From: Pararge aegeria
Taxonomy: Eukaryota; Arthropoda; Insecta; Lepidoptera; Nymphalidae
Assembly: GCF_905163445.1 (NCBI RefSeq)
Contig: NC_053191.1
Location: 11,656,001 to 11,720,000 of the forward strand
Reading direction: 5' to 3'
Length of the DNA: 64,000 nucleotides
Position numbers and translations under genes: made by a program. Positions 13,201 to 25,000 of the stretch are shown here, piece by piece; position 1 is the stretch's first letter, and every line of letters begins with the position of its first letter. Under the pieces are notes generated by a model. It had not been told where the DNA came from. It worked only from the letters and a program-made list of their open reading frames with translations, and ran no database searches.

Positions 13201-16200
13201 CTGATAATAATTATTTTTTTAATTAATTAAGAAGTTTTATCAAGGTAAACCACTTAGTGAGCCGGTGAATGACCTTTACACAGCATATTAAATTTCCCAA
13301 AAAAATAATAACAGCAGGTTGTAGTTGATTATTATTTATTATAAAATAGAAGCAATTAATTTTATGCAACATATTCTAGGGTTTTTACCACCAAAAAAAT
13401 TAACATATGTATTATTAGTGCAAATACAGTTCTACACAAAATTTTAAATCAATTGATCAATAATGAATGATTTAAGAAATCTCCTGGTGGCTCCTTAAAC
13501 CTTCAGCTGTACCAAGTCTTGGGACATGTTCTAATGCTAAGAAGTCTTAAATGAAAAAATAATGCCTTTAACTGCTGAAATTGAAACTTCTGTTAATGTA
13601 ACAGTTGAAGTAATAATCTCCAGTTTATTACTTCTTCACACCAAAATTAGTTAATGATAAAAGTAAATTTAATAAAATAAAATCAACATACTTTTGTTTC
13701 TTCTTTTTGTTCAATTGAGGAGATAATCCTCCAGGAGGCTCGGCGGGCACCTATGACATTCTTGTATGCTACGGAGAGCAGGTTCCTCTCCTCCACTGTT
13801 AGTTCATTGTCTGAGACGTTACGTGAGGCAACATTTTTCATTGCCTCAACCATTTCTGTAAATAAAGTTAGCATTATTATGTGGGATCCAAAGAGCTCTT
13901 GGACAAAAATATTTTATATTTCTGGTAATTATATTTTATGTAAACTAGATCTTACTGATGTCATACTGCGTTGGGCTTTAGAGACAAGGTTATTGTAAAC
14001 ACTGATGTTGAAATTCTGATCACATGGTAAGGCTTTCTAGCAAAATTAAGAAGAAATAATTTAGTCGAAAACCAATATTTTTTACATAGGACAAATATTT
14101 TATACCTACCTACTTTAACTATAGTCCTGTACAATCAGTTTCAATTTATCATAACTTCAAAAATAATGACCTGCGTGCAAACTGTGATATTACAAGTAAA
14201 TTGCAAATGCAGCCTACAAACTTAAATTTCAATACTTGTTTCAACATAAGTTACAACACCTGCAATTTGTAGATGGCTTGCTAGACAAAACCTAACAGAA
14301 TGTGTATGTGTGTGTGTGTGTGTGTTTGTGCCATACACCATAACTGTATGTATTCTTGCAGTGACATTTTTATTTTCTTTTCTCTATTGATGATCAATAA
14401 TGAACTTTCAAAACAACCAATGCTGCAAATTAGAACGATAAAAACAGAAGGTAACAGAGTCATTTCTGTTGTATCTACTATTGGTGAACGAACTATATTC
14501 ACACACAATGCGAATCACTGGCATTCCGTTATCCAGTCTCATGAGAAGAATCCAGCACCAAATTGTATCTTCAAGACATTACCCACATTTAAATTGGATA
14601 GAATAGGGCTTGCTGTACTTATTTTATCAGGTAACGAGAACTTTTTTTTTATTCCTCTACAAGTTAGCCTTTGAGTGCAATCTAACCTGGTAGTAAGTGA
14701 TGATGCATTCTAAGATGGTAGCGGGCTAACCTGTGAGTTAGTTGTTAGTGAAGAATGGTAGTCATACCCCTAATCGGTTTCGATGAGACATCACACCAAA
14801 ACACTAAATCGCTTAGCAGCACATCTTTGTTGGTAGGGTGCTAACTAGCCACGGTCAAAGCCTCCCCCCCAGACTAGATTGAACATTGCCAAATCACCAA
14901 TGCCAATGCCAGCAATCAAACCCGGGACCTCCCACTTTAATTCACAGTGCTCACTGTTTCTAGAGGGCAGTCGGCTAAAACCCCTAGGCTATTCAATTTA
15001 GCATGAGTAATGACTTATCTTTTTACAGACTTCTTTTACAAAGACAACCTCAACATTTGTCAAAAATATCTCTTTATATAAACATTTAAAAGTCTAATTC
15101 TCTTATTTTTGTAACAAATTTTTACATCTCTGCATACAAGGTGTGTCAATTTTACATCAATCTTTACTTTGCTTTGATGAAGTGTAATAGAAACTGAGGT
15201 GGCCTATTAGACAGACAAAGATACCTGTGCTTTCCCACAAGTAACTGTGTCTCACAATAGTTATATGTTAAAAAACAATGGTGCCATATCTGTTATCCAT
15301 AAATCTCTAACTAGACTAACCTGACAGGTGTTTAGTGCTATCCTTTTTTGGTTCTCTTAGTGTGAAAAGGACAACAATTCTTCTGGCAGATTAGATAAAG
15401 TTCAAACAGGACAATGTAAACCACCAATTATATTTTACATAAACCTCTAAATGAAATCATTGACTTGTATAATGTAAAGGGAATACAGATTGAAAAGACT
15501 GCACTACTTTAAAAACCTGTTAATATGGTTTAGATTAGTATCAGTATAAAACAGTTTTTGACTGTTATAAAAATGTTTCAAAGGAGATCATTGAAATCCA
15601 ATCTTTTTATTGTAACATAATTTTGCACTTAATAACTGTCCATTTTTAAGTAAGATTTTGTTCAGCAAGACAGTGAAAGCAGATAATAAAACGGTTTAAT
15701 GAATAAATTAATGAGTCAACCTAGGTATCATAATGTTAAAATTTAGTTGCAAGTCACCAAAATGCAAAATCAGCCAAAAAAGACGTTTTAGGGTAGAACT
15801 AATTAAATATGAGTTGAGTTCATTCGGTTTCACAAATTTAGTCGAGGTATCATCAATAACTGTTACGATTATTCTATACGAATTTTACGAATATGACACT
15901 GCAAGATTTCTGTATGAATCATGTGTGAAAGTGTAAAGGGGATAGACCTTAACAGTGAATAGTTTGTCGAGACACAAAAGATGTGAATGTGTGATAAAAG
16001 TCCGAGAAGTTCACAGCCAATGTGCTTGGTAACAATAGGTGAAAATCTCCCCCAGAACCGTAATGACCTTTTAGCATATAATCTAGAACATTCAGAATCT
16101 CTTTAACGACAGATATCTCCAAGGTAGGCTATGCATGAATGATTTCGATGACATCGATCGAGTATTATAACTCCGGGAAAAAAGGATCCTTTTTTACCTA

Positions 16201-16671
16201 CATTTTCTTGACAAAACGTCAGTATTTCTACAGAAACTATGTTTTAAGCGTGTGAAACCATTTTTTCAACAGCCTGAGACCTACGATTGATGGACTTTTA
16301 ACTGTGTTAATGCTTTTATCACAGTATAAAAGGTAAAGGGCATCCCACCGGCGGATGACGCATCGATCGCATAGTGCTGACCAAGCCTAACGAATGCCAT
16401 CGATTTATAGGACGTTACCTGATAAACGCCCTAAAATGAATGCATAATAGATCTTTCAGGTAAAAAAATGAGAAATCAGTGACTGTAGAATACATTTTGA
16501 CGTCAAAAATTTTTTTACTATCAGGAATTCGTCTTTCAACTGTCGGCGAAAATAGTAAGGAAATTTAACGTCCTAATAATTAAGATAGCTCAAAAATATG
16601 CACTTACCATCGTAACGCTCGGCCTGCTCGGCTAGCTTAGCTTTATACACATTATCTTCCCTTTCCGACAT
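7068..16671 (-). CDS. 14-3-3epsilon: 14-3-3 epsilon, first three coding exons (gene continues off the left edge)
   Basis: This is a phosphoserine/phosphothreonine-binding adaptor that works as a cytosolic dimer in Ras/MAPK and many other pathways. Coding exons join as 16671-16608, 13855-13692 and 7223-7068, giving 128 codons without a break. Exon 1 starts MSEREDNVYKAKLAEQAERY, the epsilon-type N-terminus. Exon 2 has the family signature RNLLSVAYKN and the groove segment NVIGARRASWR. Exon 3 carries ELRDICSDIL and ends at FYYKMK in phase 0. The ELTVEERN context and the DNE insertion in exon 2 fit epsilon better than zeta. Introns are large (2.75 and 6.5 kb). The remaining half (helices 5-9, including the Arg-Tyr phosphate-binding pair) is expected to the left of base 1; I saw no candidate exon in 1-7067. 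Family call very sure; exact exon ends sure. Confidence 0.95.
9880..10085 (+). repeat. Degraded LINE-type fragment
   Basis: Segments such as GTGTTAAGCTTCAT and CCGGCAACCACGCC recur, diverged, near 47220-47275 (GTGTTAAGACTCAT and ACGGCAACCACGCC). The order of motifs is the same in both copies. The class is inferred from its resemblance to common lepidopteran LINE debris. Confidence 0.45.
11660..11905 (-). repeat. LINE-tail repeat, minus orientation
   Basis: Read on the minus strand it gives TTCTCAAAGGTGTGTGAAGT, a CTACCAATCCGCACTTGGCC segment and TAGTGAGCCAGCAATTGG. This is the same family as the copies at 2730 and 42340. The minus-strand sequence before it may be the decayed end of the element's coding frame. 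Confidence 0.6.
12395..12618 (-). repeat. tRNA-derived SINE, head truncated
   Basis: The body (ACAATACACACATCG, then GGGTACTAAGATAGCTAATG, then AAACACCCAGACATCG) matches the copies at 24998, 26473 and 37555. The tRNA-like head is interrupted after CCACAGCCTTGG, so box A is lost. Confidence 0.7.
13692..13855 (-). CDS. 14-3-3epsilon: 14-3-3 epsilon coding exon 2
   Basis: 164 bases: two finish the split Glu codon and 54 full codons follow, ending EQKEETK in phase 0. The acceptor is TTTACAG and the donor GTATGT. It encodes helices 2-3 with RNLLSVAYKN and the basic phosphopeptide-groove segment ARRASWR. Confidence 0.94.
14303..14327. repeat. (TG)n microsatellite
   Basis: Alternating GT with one T interruption. 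Confidence 0.9.
14690..15000 (+). repeat. Interspersed repeat with GATGCATTCTAAGATGGTAG
   Basis: The block GCATTCTAAGATGGTAGCGG resembles the arms of the hairpin at 46949-47010 and a segment near 30325, where GATGCGGTCTAAGTTGG occurs. The right part (AATCAAACCCGGGACCTCCC) is common LINE-type debris. The element class is not resolved. Confidence 0.5.
16608..16671 (-). CDS. 14-3-3epsilon: 14-3-3 epsilon coding exon 1
   Basis: Holds the start codon (ATG at 16671-16669) and 21 codons, then one base of a split Glu codon (GAT G). The donor is GTAAGTG on the minus strand, at 16607 and below. It encodes the N-terminal dimerisation helix. No upstream in-frame ATG competes with this start. Confidence 0.93.
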
Positions 16672-16787
16672 TATGGATGACAAATGATTTTTCACTAACT
16701 AAAACCGAATCGCCAGGTCACTAATTCACCAAGATGGCCGCGCCCGCCAACCGAATCCGAATTCGATCTTCAACTAAACTCCGCCCA

Positions 16788-16795
16788 TGACGTCA
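16788..16795. promoter_or_regulatory. Perfect CRE-like palindrome upstream of 14-3-3 epsilon
   Basis: TGACGTCA lies 117 bases upstream of the start codon, in a GC-richer stretch (CGCGCCCGCCAACC and CTCCGCCC nearby) that looks like the proximal promoter. ATF/CREB-family factors bind this palindrome; that it is used here is inference. Confidence 0.45.
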
Positions 16796-17639
16796 TAAAA
16801 TGGCAGTTTCCGCTAGTACAATGTTGCTATACTATTGCTGTCTTTGAAACATCCGCTAGAAAAGTAAAAGGCTCATGCACACTATCCTATTGATTATTTA
16901 TATTCTATATGTACTTAAAAACAATAAACAATATTGCATTATTAAAACTTGTATTCATATTTTATTTGACATTTAACGAGTTTCAATGCCCTTTGCCCGG
17001 TGAACAAGATATTCGTGGTTATAGTTACATAGGCTTTAATTAAATAACTGTTGGATGCCATTAGTGATTCATTTAGAGACCTTTCACGTCTTAAACGTGA
17101 CAGATTTCCTCGTTTAGTAAACAATTATTATCTAAATGGCTGAGAAAGAAAAATGAATTGATCAGTTTAATGTTTATGCAATAAACTAAAGTTTAATAAA
17201 ATATAGTAGAGTCTCAGCGCGTCAAGTAACATGCAACGCCCTAAAACCAACTTTACGCTGAAGCTGACTAAACCCAAAAAGAAAAGTCAACCTCTGCTAT
17301 TTTACCTCTTTCTAAGCTACTAAATTTTGGCATATAACTTGTTACTAAATTGGTTGTTTACACGCATTCGTCACTAAATAAGTGTACACCGGCCTTTAAT
17401 GTCACAGTTAAAGAGGATATGAACACTACGTTGTAGTTTTCACAACGTATTGTTTAGATTTTCTTTGAGTACACTAAAGAGAAATTTTATTACTGGACCT
17501 ACATTTAACCTCTTTATTCTGACGATATAATTATTACAGCATATATTGTTTATTATCTTTGGATATCATCATTCACATCATATAAACAACTCATTATACA
17601 TAGCGGCTCCGTAGAGGAAACGAATTTCCTCAGAATGGT

Positions 17640-17705
17640 CTAACAGCTTAGGATGCTTTGGGGCGGATGGGAACAAACGCAGACAAAAACGCGGGCAACA
17701 GCTAG
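17640..17705 (+). mobile_element. Helitron 3' terminus (left boundary unclear)
   Basis: Ends GCGGGCAACAGCTAG followed by T, the same 3' end as the Helitron at 25804-26106. The 5' end could not be fixed, so the start given is only where similarity becomes visible. Confidence 0.5.
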
Positions 17706-18002
17706 TAAATATTAAACACAACTAAAGAAAAGAAAATTTTAATGAAAATTTTGAGTAGGTATGAAATACGAACAAAAGTTTTTTTTTTTAGTTTTGATGG
17801 TACCTTTTTCAATATTGTTTTATCGCTAGTTCTGATCTCTTCTTAGTATCTCGATTATTTTTGAAGTTATTGTTATAGGAGCAGACAAATTTATGTAAAT
17901 AAAATTACCAAGGACATTGACTATAATTAGTTTATATGCTTTACAAAAATCCGTTCGAATCTGAAAAGATCCCCACCACAAATGTCCACTTCTCTTATTC
18001 CC

Positions 18003-18165
18003 ATAAATTCAAATTCAAATTCATTTATTTCAAGTAGGCCTACTTTATAAGCACTTTTGAAACGTCAAGTATGCATGTTTGTGTGACTCTACCACCGGTT
18101 CGGAAAGCAGATTCTACCGAGAAGAGCCGGCAAGAAACTCAGTAGTTGCTCTTTTGCATAAAAGG
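18003..18165 (-). mobile_element. Jockey-like LINE, 3' end only
   Basis: The reverse complement of the tail of the LINE at 21062-21955: CTACCACCGGTTCGGAAAGC, AGAAGAGCCGGCAAGAAACT and a terminal (GAATTT)n-like tract, here read as AAATTCAAATTC. It is 5' truncated, as is usual for LINE copies. Confidence 0.8.
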
Positions 18166-18979
18166 CAATGATTTGACAACATAATAACGCTTAATTAATA
18201 AACTTGTTGAAAACGTTAGTGAGTCGTGTACTGCAGCAGAACTTAGAACTAAACTTTATACACCATTTAATGCGCGTGGCCATACAATATTTTTCTAATC
18301 TTTATAGTTACTATGTTACACTAAAACAGTCTGAGCTTCCGTCTAGCGTTTAATACCTTTTGCAAGACATAAGCCTGCACTGGGATAAGCATCTAAGGAT
18401 ATGATCGTGTGTTCACTCCTCTTATGGTAATAATCGTTAAAGCCCGTCCACCCTCATTGTAGTGTAATAGGTCTTTTCTCTAAAGTAATCTTTATTAAGG
18501 GAGAGGAGGCTTGTGCTCGGTAGAAAAAATTATGATGGTACAGAATTATTATTTTTACTTAATCGATAAATGCTACCCAGATGTCTGATTTCTAGTAAGC
18601 CTTCATTTGGTTAAGCGAAGATGCGCCATAACATCGATTTTAGGTATATTTGCTTTTTGTGTATATCTGTGATCATGCTAACGGAATAGAGTACACTCTA
18701 CTCTTTAAGGATCTGTGATTGTAGTTTTGCTAGAGTTTTGCAGATCAGATTGTCATTTCTCTTTGCTTCTGTCTGTAGTTTCTATTCCATCTATTATTTG
18801 TCTTTGGTTGAAGTTTTCAATTTTAGTTTATTCAATTTCTGAATTAATTTTATTATTTATTTGATTACATATTGGTGTTTTGATTATCACTAAATGTATG
18901 AATTTTTATTTCCTCAGTGAGGATACTTTGGAGAAAAAGAAAAATAAATTTCTATATACCACTGTCTGTTAGATACACA

Positions 18980-19027
18980 ATGTCTAACGTGGGATATGAT
19001 CTCGACACTTCTGGCGGACTTATGCCG
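18980..19027 (+). CDS. PHF12: PHF12 coding exon 1
   Basis: 16 codons, MSNVGYDLDTSGGLMP, phase 0, donor GTAAAT. The YDLDTSGGLM stretch is the conserved N-terminus of PHF12, which supports this ATG as the true start. Confidence 0.88.
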
Positions 19028-22000
19028 GTAAATAAAGTTTCTGTTCTGGTAGAATTCGTGACATTTTAAATTCTGTTGGCCAAATTATTCATTACTTGTT
19101 ATCTTAACTTAACCTCTCCTGGTTGCTACTTGTTTTTAAAACTTGTCATCAATGTATTAGGAGCTTTTAAATTCTGAATTTGGCTATGAACTATTTCAGG
19201 CGAATTGTTTGTTCAGTGAATTAATCGTTTCACATTCCTATAGCTGATTCGAGCACTAATAAAGCCGCCGGACGAGGAGATAAGCACTCAAAAGCCAAAA
19301 AAGGCCCATCACCCGTACTACAAACGGCCAGGAAAAGGGCATAATCATGATTCGTGTGATGCGTGTGGTGAAGGTGGTGATCTGATATGCTGTGACCGCT
19401 GTCCAGCCAGCTTTCACCTTGGATGCTAGTGAGTTTGATTATGGCACCTGATGCAGCCACAACAAGGGGAGGCAGCAGTGGCGTGCACTGGTTTTCTTAC
19501 CAGGGTACGCATACTGCAGGAAAATTGCATATAACAACAAAAAGCCTCTTTTATACAAGTTATATATCAATTTTAGGGTAGGCAGTGTTTTTGTGCATGT
19601 ATGAAGTGCACGCCACTAGGTGGCAGCATACAAGTAAACTATTTAACCCATTAAGCATTTCTTTTCCTTATGTTTGATGCCAATGCTTTGTACTTAGTTG
19701 GTTGCTAAGTGCTTTGGCAAGTAATAACCAAAAGGTTCTGCACCTTTTTCTTCTACCCCATTGCATTGGACTACCTATCATCTGTGTCTGTGTTTTTGTT
19801 TTTTGTTTGCATTTAGTTTGGGGCACAGCATAACAAGTTTGTTTTTGTATAAATTATTGTTAAATGCTGATAAACTAGCTAAGATTTAATTAAACTCTCA
19901 GCTGATCTCATTTTTACATAAATGAAGATAAATAAATAAACTATCATCTTTAATAAGTGGCCTGTGAACTGAAAATGGGAAGACACTAGAAATATAATTA
20001 TTTTTGATGTTTTTTTGATTGTATATTATGTTACTCATTAAATTTGTTTATTTTGTGGATTTTATGATATTTTAACCAAATGTTATAAAAAGTTTTTCTT
20101 TAAAACAGAAGTCAATACCACTTTAGTTTTTTGATGCAATCTCTACCATAATCCTACGATGATCCAATTAAAGATCATTGGACGATAATAGTTATTTTAG
20201 TAAATTATTCTGTCCGCCCATCCATGTGTTTGTCTGTCAGTCAAGAAGCAAAAATCCGGCCATTGTATTTCACACCCTACAGAGAGGGATCATTAAAATA
20301 AATAAACTCCATCTATTCTCATACCTATGTGATATGGAAATACCAGCAACTTGAATATTGCCATGAAATTATTTATTACAAAGATCACACAATAATATTT
20401 TGCGTACCATCTGCAATGTCCCTTGGTTTTAAACAAACAATGAAATCCATTACAACCTATAAATGACCCACAGTGAAGGAAGGGATTAGATCTTCTTCAA
20501 AGAATACAAGCATTTATTTGCTTGCCCTACAACACAATCAATTGCCAGCTTTTCTGATTGGCAAGCCAGAAATATTGTGTAAAAGATATTCTACAGCTGC
20601 ATGAGAGGGTGTCTCACCAACAAGGGGACTCACACATCACGCCTATCCACTTAAAGTACAAGGACTGATCACAGATAAAAAGAGTTCTCTGTGGCATAAA
20701 TTCTTGTGTTCTTGTTCTATTAAACTGAATATTATGATTTTTATTATATTTGTATATTATTTTTAGTGACCCACCCCTGGATGAAAATGACATTCCAGCA
20801 GGCTTGTGGCTGTGTAAGGAGTGCTGTGGCAGTGATGAGAAGCAAGCCAGCACCCGATCCAGCCGTGCTCAGTCTCCCTCAGACAATAAATCGGACACTG
20901 ATAAGAAAACCAGGTGACCATTTGCTGTGACCAAAAAAGAAATGTTTGGGTTAACATTGATGGATCAGTCAGTTTATATAGAAATTTGTACTGATGATTG
21001 TTATAGATGGTTGATTGAAGTTGTTTGAAGCAATCCAAATAATGCTTTATTGACATACTCTGGAATTTGTTTTGCCTAACGTAAAAAAAATTGATAAAAA
21101 CATCATAATAAATGGAGAAACACTTAAAATAGAAAACTCCACTGTTTTTCTAGGAGTGACCTTAGATTGTAAGCTACAGTGGGGTACCCATATAGAAAGC
21201 CTAGCGAGTAAACTCAGCTCAGCTGCATATGCAATCAGGAAAATTAGACAGCTTACCGATGTTGAAACAGCTAGGCTTGTTTATTTCGCATACTTTCACA
21301 GTATTATGTCCTATGGGATCTTGCTGTGGGGAAAAGCTGCAGATATTGAAAGTATATTTATACTACAGAAAAGAGCCGTACGATCAATATATAAACTTGG
21401 ATCAAGCGAATTGCTTCGGGAAAATTTAAACAAATAGGTATTCTTACAGTAGCTTCGCAATACATTTATAATAATATAGTCTTTGTGAGGCAAAATATAA
21501 CTCTTTATAAATCAAAAGCTGAAATTAACAATCGACTTACCAGAAATGGTCATAAATTAGTGATATCTGCATATCGTCTGCGTAAGGTGCAGAACTTCTT
21601 TGTGGGGTTGAGTTTTTACAACATGATTCCTAAGGAAATTCTTGACCTACCAATGCATACATTTAAAAAATGTGTAAAAACGCATCTAGTACAGCGAGGT
21701 TACTATACATTTGATGAATTCCTCAATGACAAGGTAGAATGGAAGCAGCCAGCCTCGCTCTCATCTCCCGCAAGATAGCAAAATGATTGTAAATGTTGAT
21801 GTTGGAAAAGAGCAACTACTGTGTTTCTTGCCGGCTCTTCTCGGTAGAATCTGCTTTCCGAACCGGTGGTAGAGTCACACAAACATGCATACTTGACGTT
21901 TCAAAAGTGCTTATAAAGTAGGCCTACTTGAAATAAATGAATTTGAATTTGAATCTGTTGTTAATACAAGATCTTGAAATAAATTATTACTAATTTATTA

Positions 22001-25000
22001 TTAACAATATGACAAATGGTCTCAAACTCAAAATTATGCTCAGTGCTGATTTTCAGTCTGCTCCAGTATCAAACTGAGCAAACAACCGCGTCGCCCGTTG
22101 CGTTAATATTATAAATAATAAATTGTAAAAAAAGAACAAACAAAACGAACACAATCAGTACATATTTAACAGTAAAAAGTAAAAAAAAGGTGTCAAAATT
22201 CTAAGTTTTTTATCCTTAGATCACAAAGAAACAGTCGTGCAAACTCACTCAGTAAGAAAAAGAAAGATGACAAAGAAGAAGTAGACATCAAGAAAGAGCT
22301 GGAACCTGAACATGAACTTTCACCAATGGAAATACTGGTGAAGGCAGCCAAGGTCATGAATCCAAAACAGTTTGAGTTGCCGCGCGAAATGAAGATCCCC
22401 TGCATTTTTCCTGGAACTGAAAAAGGTATATTACAGTTATTTTTACATTCATAACGTTTTGTTATTTTTGGACTGTATGATTTAAATTGTTACCCTTCAG
22501 ATATTTAAAACTTATAATCATTGTTTTTGGATACAATTGAGTGCTTTACTCACCTGGTGGTATCCTACATTTTAGTCTTAATATGGGAGAGCTCTATTCT
22601 AAATGGAATTGGCCCATTATCTGCTAAAGCTAAACCCTTGCAAGTATCAGGGTCACCTTATAACAGAAAATGCTATGAATCCAACCTAATACTCCCTCGA
22701 ATTGTCTAGTCTAGCCACGTATCTGCACCAAGTTGCCAAAAACCGTTTGTTGGAAAAGGATTATTCTCTGTTTTCAGAGGGAAACGGCAAGAATGGTAAC
22801 GGCGTAGTATCTGTGGATGCATGGGGTTGCGTGCCACTGCCAGCAAAATCTTGCTTCGTCTGTCGTGCTACTTGCAAGCTGGCCCCGCTGTTGCAGTGTG
22901 ACTACTGCCCCCTATTATTCCATCAGGTGCTACCAAAACAGCCTTTAAAGTATTATACTAAACAAATATATTTATAAATCGTATCATCATCCGATCTACC
23001 AGTGGACATCCACAGTTGAACATCGATCTTCTGTAGGGAGTTCCAAATACTGTAAAAGAAACTGTACTGTCTTGTGCTACCTGGATCCAGCTCCCTGCAA
23101 CTCTGCCTCCATGATTTTAGTCTTAACTTGGTTCAGCAATTAAGCTGCAAAGCAAAAATTCTATTATAATATTAAGGATTACTTAAACGATGAAAAAGCT
23201 GAGGTAGCAATTGCTCTAACTTCATAGCTAATTATATTAATTAACTGTGAGATGGTGATAACAAAAAAAATACCCAAATAAGTTTTTTGAGCGCGTTTGA
23301 AATCCTCGTAGCTGTAGGTTTGAGTTGGCGAACATAGCCTCATAATAAATTATTATGTAATCATATTAGTATTTCCCTGTGATAGGCTTACCTGAATTTG
23401 AATTTGCTGAACATAGATAATATATAAAAAAATATTGTAAATCCTGTCGAACCCTTTGTTTTTTTGGGATAGTAAGTATCCAATGACCATCGCCAGGATG
23501 CAAAATTTCATCACAATTGGCGCAGCGGTGCATTGGTAACAAACAAAAAGACACACTCTCGCATTTATAACAGTAGTATGGTTAACATAAGACAGGATTG
23601 ATTAAAATGTTTTTATTGCTCAACAGGACTGTTTGGATCCACCATTGACTGCTCTTCCCACTGGACGCTGGATGTGCCCGAATCACGTTGAACAGTACAT
23701 CGTGAGTGCCTTATTATAATCTGACTGTGCCATTATTAAAGCATTTATCAAAAGCCAATACATCCAGTGTCGTGCATATAGTAAATAATAAAAAATCTGG
23801 CTAAGTTTGTTGTGGGCTCTTGCTTCTTAAACCAGGGCGCGTTTTGAACCCTCCTAGCTTTAGTTTTAATTTAACGAATGCAGTTATCACCATCACCAGT
23901 GGCGTGCACTGCATACATGAACAAAAGCACTGCATACCCTAAAATTTCTATATAACTCGTATAAAATGAGGATTTTGCCGATTTATGCAATTTTCCTGCT
24001 GTATGCATACCCTGGTAAGAAACCCAGTGCACGCCACTGACCATCACTAACATTAAAGTAACATGTTAAATGTATGAACGCTTCATAAGTGCCTGTGATA
24101 AGGTCCACGTGTATAAAACATTTTTTAATTTGAATTTAGGTCATGAACTAAGCGGGATATCCTCCTATTATATCCCCTGACAAGGGATATAATGAGTGGA
24201 TCCACCCGCTAAAGCACGGGAACATGGAATATAAGTAGTTTACCCCCGTTTACTATTACACATATATTATTTGGATATTTTTTCCACTTATCAACTTATA
24301 TACTTATAATATATACTTATCAACTTTCAGAGCACTGGTGCAGTGCTCTGAAAGTTGATAAAGCTGTGGGAGAAGATAAATTTTTATCCTTTCCCCGGGG
24401 AGATAATTATCTTGCCCATGCTGGCTGTGTAGTATAGCAATTATAAAAACTTTACGGTAGGCATTGTACGAGTTATAAAAAGCCAACTGTAAGTTTCTAT
24501 AACTCTTATTGGAGATTCTCTCCATTTTATATCATCTGCTCTCTTAGTGCATATAGCACTGAATATAGAACTCGCTAAAGACACTGGAAAATAAGAAAAT
24601 TGGTTCAATAAACAATAATAAATTTACCTAATCCAGATGAATTTCCTAATAGCCATCTATTGTTGAGGTACGGCTGAACTGAGTTTGGAAAACTCCATTA
24701 TAGTTTCTCGTTGTTTCATATAATATATAATATATATATGAAAGTGTGGTTGTTTGTTACTCAATTAAGCTGCAATGTATATATGAAAGTGAAAGGTATA
24801 ATGTATATATGAAAGTGTCGTTGTTTGTTACTCAATCACGCAGAAACTGCTGAACGGATTGGGATGCAATTTGGCATGCATGTAGCCTTTGAAATAGAAA
24901 AGAACATATGTTAAATTAGTTATATTATATTAGAATATGATATGAATGATCGCTATGTAGCGATAATGCCGCCAAATTAAATAAATAAATAAATATACTA

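Larger units (their letters stand above)
7224..13691. other. 14-3-3epsilon: 14-3-3 epsilon intron 2
   Basis: 6.5 kb of mostly unique AT-rich DNA. It contains a LINE fragment near 9880-10085, a LINE tail at 11660-11905 and a truncated SINE at 12395-12618, all described separately. A short GC-rich palindrome (ACTGCGCGCGCAGCCGCGCA) lies near 7977. No further exon is recognised. Confidence 0.6.
13856..16607. other. 14-3-3epsilon: 14-3-3 epsilon intron 1
   Basis: 2.75 kb. It contains a (TG)n tract at 14303-14327 and a repeat fragment at 14690-15000. A 124-codon open frame at 14300-14674 runs through the (TG)n tract and has no family resemblance. No extra exon is supported. Confidence 0.6.
16672..18979. 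other. Intergenic region between 14-3-3 epsilon and PHF12
   Basis: The two genes are divergent, with 2.3 kb between start codons. The interval holds the probable 14-3-3 promoter at its left end, a Helitron 3' end at about 17640-17705 and a LINE tail at 18003-18165. It must also hold the 5' UTR and promoter of PHF12, which I cannot place. Confidence 0.6.

Noticed and set aside
14300..14674. 124-codon plus-strand frame in 14-3-3 epsilon intron 1
   Set aside because: Its start lies in the (TG)n microsatellite, it has no recognisable motif, and codon use is not distinct from intron DNA.
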